Shown in pieces: positions 61,957 through 64,000 of a DNA stretch of 64,000 nt. The position numbers were made by a program, and so were the translations under genes. Numbering within the stretch: position 1 is the stretch's first letter; every line of letters begins with the position of its first letter. This DNA is from Bradysia coprophila (taxonomy: Eukaryota > Arthropoda > Insecta > Diptera > Sciaridae), in contig NW_023503584.1 of assembly GCF_014529535.1 (NCBI RefSeq), positions 4,608,271 to 4,672,270 on the forward strand, in the 5' to 3' direction. The notes under the pieces were generated by a model, which was given only the letters and a program-made list of their open reading frames with translations, did no database searches and was not told where the DNA came from.

Positions 61957-62828
61957 ACCATTGATCTCAATTAATGCACACTATGCGAACGCCTAATTCG
62001 ACTCGTCTGCAAGTTGCGTGTTGTGTTCAAATTAATTTATTGCTAGCTCTCGTATTTTTTGTATAGTTTTTGCGATTTTTATGTTTTAAGAGAAACAGAG
62101 ACCAAATGATGATGGTGGTGATGTAACGAATATTATGTCAATTAACTGTAACGCGGAGTGGTGCTTATCGAAAGCATGTCATTGATATTAAAGTTTAAGA
62201 CGATGTTGTAACTGTTTAAAAATTACATTTTAATGTGCTTTGAATAGCGCTGATTAAAGAACAAAATTTATTATTCTAAAGCTGAAGCTGAAAATTGTCT
62301 TTACATTTTACAGTCAGATATGCACAAATTCCGTAGGTCACTCTACACAGCGAGAACTAAAGTTGATAAATGAACGCCGAAAATTTTTTCTCGTGCAACG
62401 CGAATTTATCGTAGAGATATTTAACTGATTTTCACATACATTCAACGTTTGGTGTTACTAACAACTAGGTCCCACCTGTTGGTGGGTCAGATCCCTTGAC
62501 TGTCTGAACCTGAACTTCTTAATAGATGTTGTATTGGTAATGATTTATTGGTTGATTAAGAAGAACTACTAGAACGGTCTAAATCTCTCATTAATAATTT
62601 AATTCTGTTTTGTTTTACTGAAAATCTTTGTAAAGTCTTGAGACGTTATAAAACGATACTAATTTTTGATTCACAACTTCATTTTCTGTTACTGGCCTGG
62701 TTTTATGCTCATATTAGACCGTTATTGTCTATAAAATGATGAATGCCTTCAATAAAAATTAAACTCGTGTGAATTGCGGCCCTCGCTTCGCTCTGGTTCG
62801 CTTTTGTTAACAAGACAAAATAAAATAA
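61957..62828. other. 3' flank of the Rab gene
   Basis: Probably contains the 3' UTR (an ATTAAAG and AACAAAA-rich stretch near 62240-62270). No further gene is seen. Confidence 0.4.
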
Positions 62829-63300
62829 CAAGAAAGACTTATTGAAATAGATCAAAAAATTCGTTTAGCAACAGCAGCTACATCGTTAGACCAATATAAT
62901 GTATCTTGAAACCTAACCTCAGGAATTCTGTGCTTTATCAAACGTTTTTCTTTAAATCAGTTCAGAACACTGTAAGTGAGGTTAACAAAGAGCAGAAAAG
63001 GCTTTTTCTGAGAACTACTTCCAGATGGTTGAACCAATACAACCCATTTTCGAACTTGACCTGAGGATTTCAATACTTCGTCAAATAAAAAAAAGTTTTT
63101 GAAAATCGGCTGAACTTTGCTCCAGTTATCGTGTTAACAAAGAGCAGAAAAGGCTTTTTCTGAGAACTACTCCCAGATGGTTGAACCGATGCCACCCATT
63201 TTCGAACTTGATCTGAGGATTTCAACACTTCGTCGAATAAAAAAGAGTTTTTGAAAATAGGTTGAGAATTGCTCAAGTAATCGTGTTAACAAAGGGCACA
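62829..63300. repeat. Tandem 152-bp repeat, about three copies
   Basis: GTTAACAAAGAGCAGAAAAG starts units at 62981 and 63133, and a variant starts at 63285, so the period is 152 bp twice. An older, diverged unit precedes them (about 62829-62980, with AGACCAATATAATG against TGAACCAATACAACC). It is non-coding, apart from one short chance frame on the minus strand. Confidence 0.85.
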
Positions 63301-64000
63301 AAAATTTTAACATTTAACGTTTTTTCATCACATTTTTAATCATAATGAACGTGTTATGTACGGTGTATTTGTTTTTGTAAAACCCATGACTTACAGTCAA
63401 GGGAATTATAGCAGCCAGAAAGTCGCATGGTGATTAAAAATGTATCCCACAATTCTATAATCTCACCTAATGATGGAGGACGGTAAATTGATATGAGGGA
63501 TTTTTTTGAAAGTGGACCAGGCTCCGTCGGAGCTATTTTTTTGCGACGGTTTGTTCATATGCCCAGATAGCCCTTGGTCCCAATAGTCCAAAACCGCAGT
63601 CGTTTAATTTTCATGTTTGCGTCTTGGCTGGTGGTGAAGGTGCAAAAGTCGAAAAAGGGTGTTTTTTATACGTGATTTACTGCCGCTGCAGACGATGGAC
63701 ACACATGTGTGGCGGCTCGTTTGATAGGTACTGTCCAGGAGACCCGGGGCAAGGACAGATATCAAATGTGTACTCAAGCACTATTCAAAAATAACAAAAA
63801 GTATGTATCAGTCAAAGGCGGGAAATTTTGATGAGCTTTATTAGGTGATATTTTGTACCTGGTGACTGTTGTTGTACAGATCAGTGGTTGCCCTGATAGA
63901 GGCTTAACCCAGCTCTACAATTATACCTCAATTGCCATAGAAGTGAAAGGTTTCAGGTTACTTTTTTGGGTATAAAGCAAATGTCTTCCTACACTCGAAA
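63301..64000. other. Gene-free right end of the window
   Basis: I see no coding region or clear repeat here. Confidence 0.4.

Noticed and set aside
63070-63276. 68-codon minus-strand frame
   Set aside because: It runs through two units of the 152-bp repeat and repeats itself (FSKTFFYLTK), so it is a product of the repeat.

Overview
The window looks like a dipteran insect genome, probably a lower (nematoceran) fly. It is AT-rich with short GT-AG introns. Its conserved proteins (Sec31, Klp68D, Ebi, a TPR-less Sgt1, GTSF1-type CHHC protein) are closest to fly forms as I remember them. The order-level call is inference; no search was run. Exon limits were read by hand from splice sites, and reading frames were checked by summing exon lengths.

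Layout. 1-7.6 kb: sec31 (minus, 12 exons, complete), with part of the gene repeated upside down just downstream. 8.1-9.2 kb: two short TIR elements and a retroelement fragment. 9.8-13.1 kb: an 11-finger C2H2 gene (plus, 13 exons). 14.8-16.65 kb: a 5'-truncated LINE with an altered catalytic motif, butting onto a decayed tandem ubiquitin-like gene (16.66-17.4 kb). 19.4-22.5 kb: Klp68D kinesin-2 (minus). 23.4-30.9 kb: a 6.86-kb LTR element with nearly identical LTRs, a 5-bp target duplication and no coding capacity, nested in a foldback element made of CCGATA-type repeats. 34 kb: a GTSF1-like double CHHC zinc-finger gene. 35.9-37.7 kb: ebi/TBL1. 41.5-42.3 kb: a decayed LINE ORF1. 42.6-47.6 kb: TBC1D31. 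48.4-50.3 kb: PTCD1. 52.7 kb: a copy of the PTCD1 5' end. 53.5-56.2 kb: two tandem sgt1 genes. 57.2-58.9 kb: a nest of foldback elements and MITEs. 59.3-62 kb: a Rab-family GTPase (plus). 62.8-63.3 kb: a 152-bp tandem repeat.

The host genes are unrelated housekeeping genes: COPII coat, intraflagellar/axonal motor, corepressor, mitochondrial RNA protein, co-chaperone, Rab traffic and a centriolar-satellite protein. They do not form a pathway. The distinctive content is the transposon and duplication history between them. I found no clear new multi-gene system. The best leads are the decayed ubiquitin-like array, the coding-free but young LTR element, the D-to-N change in an otherwise open reverse transcriptase, and the inverted sec31 duplication.
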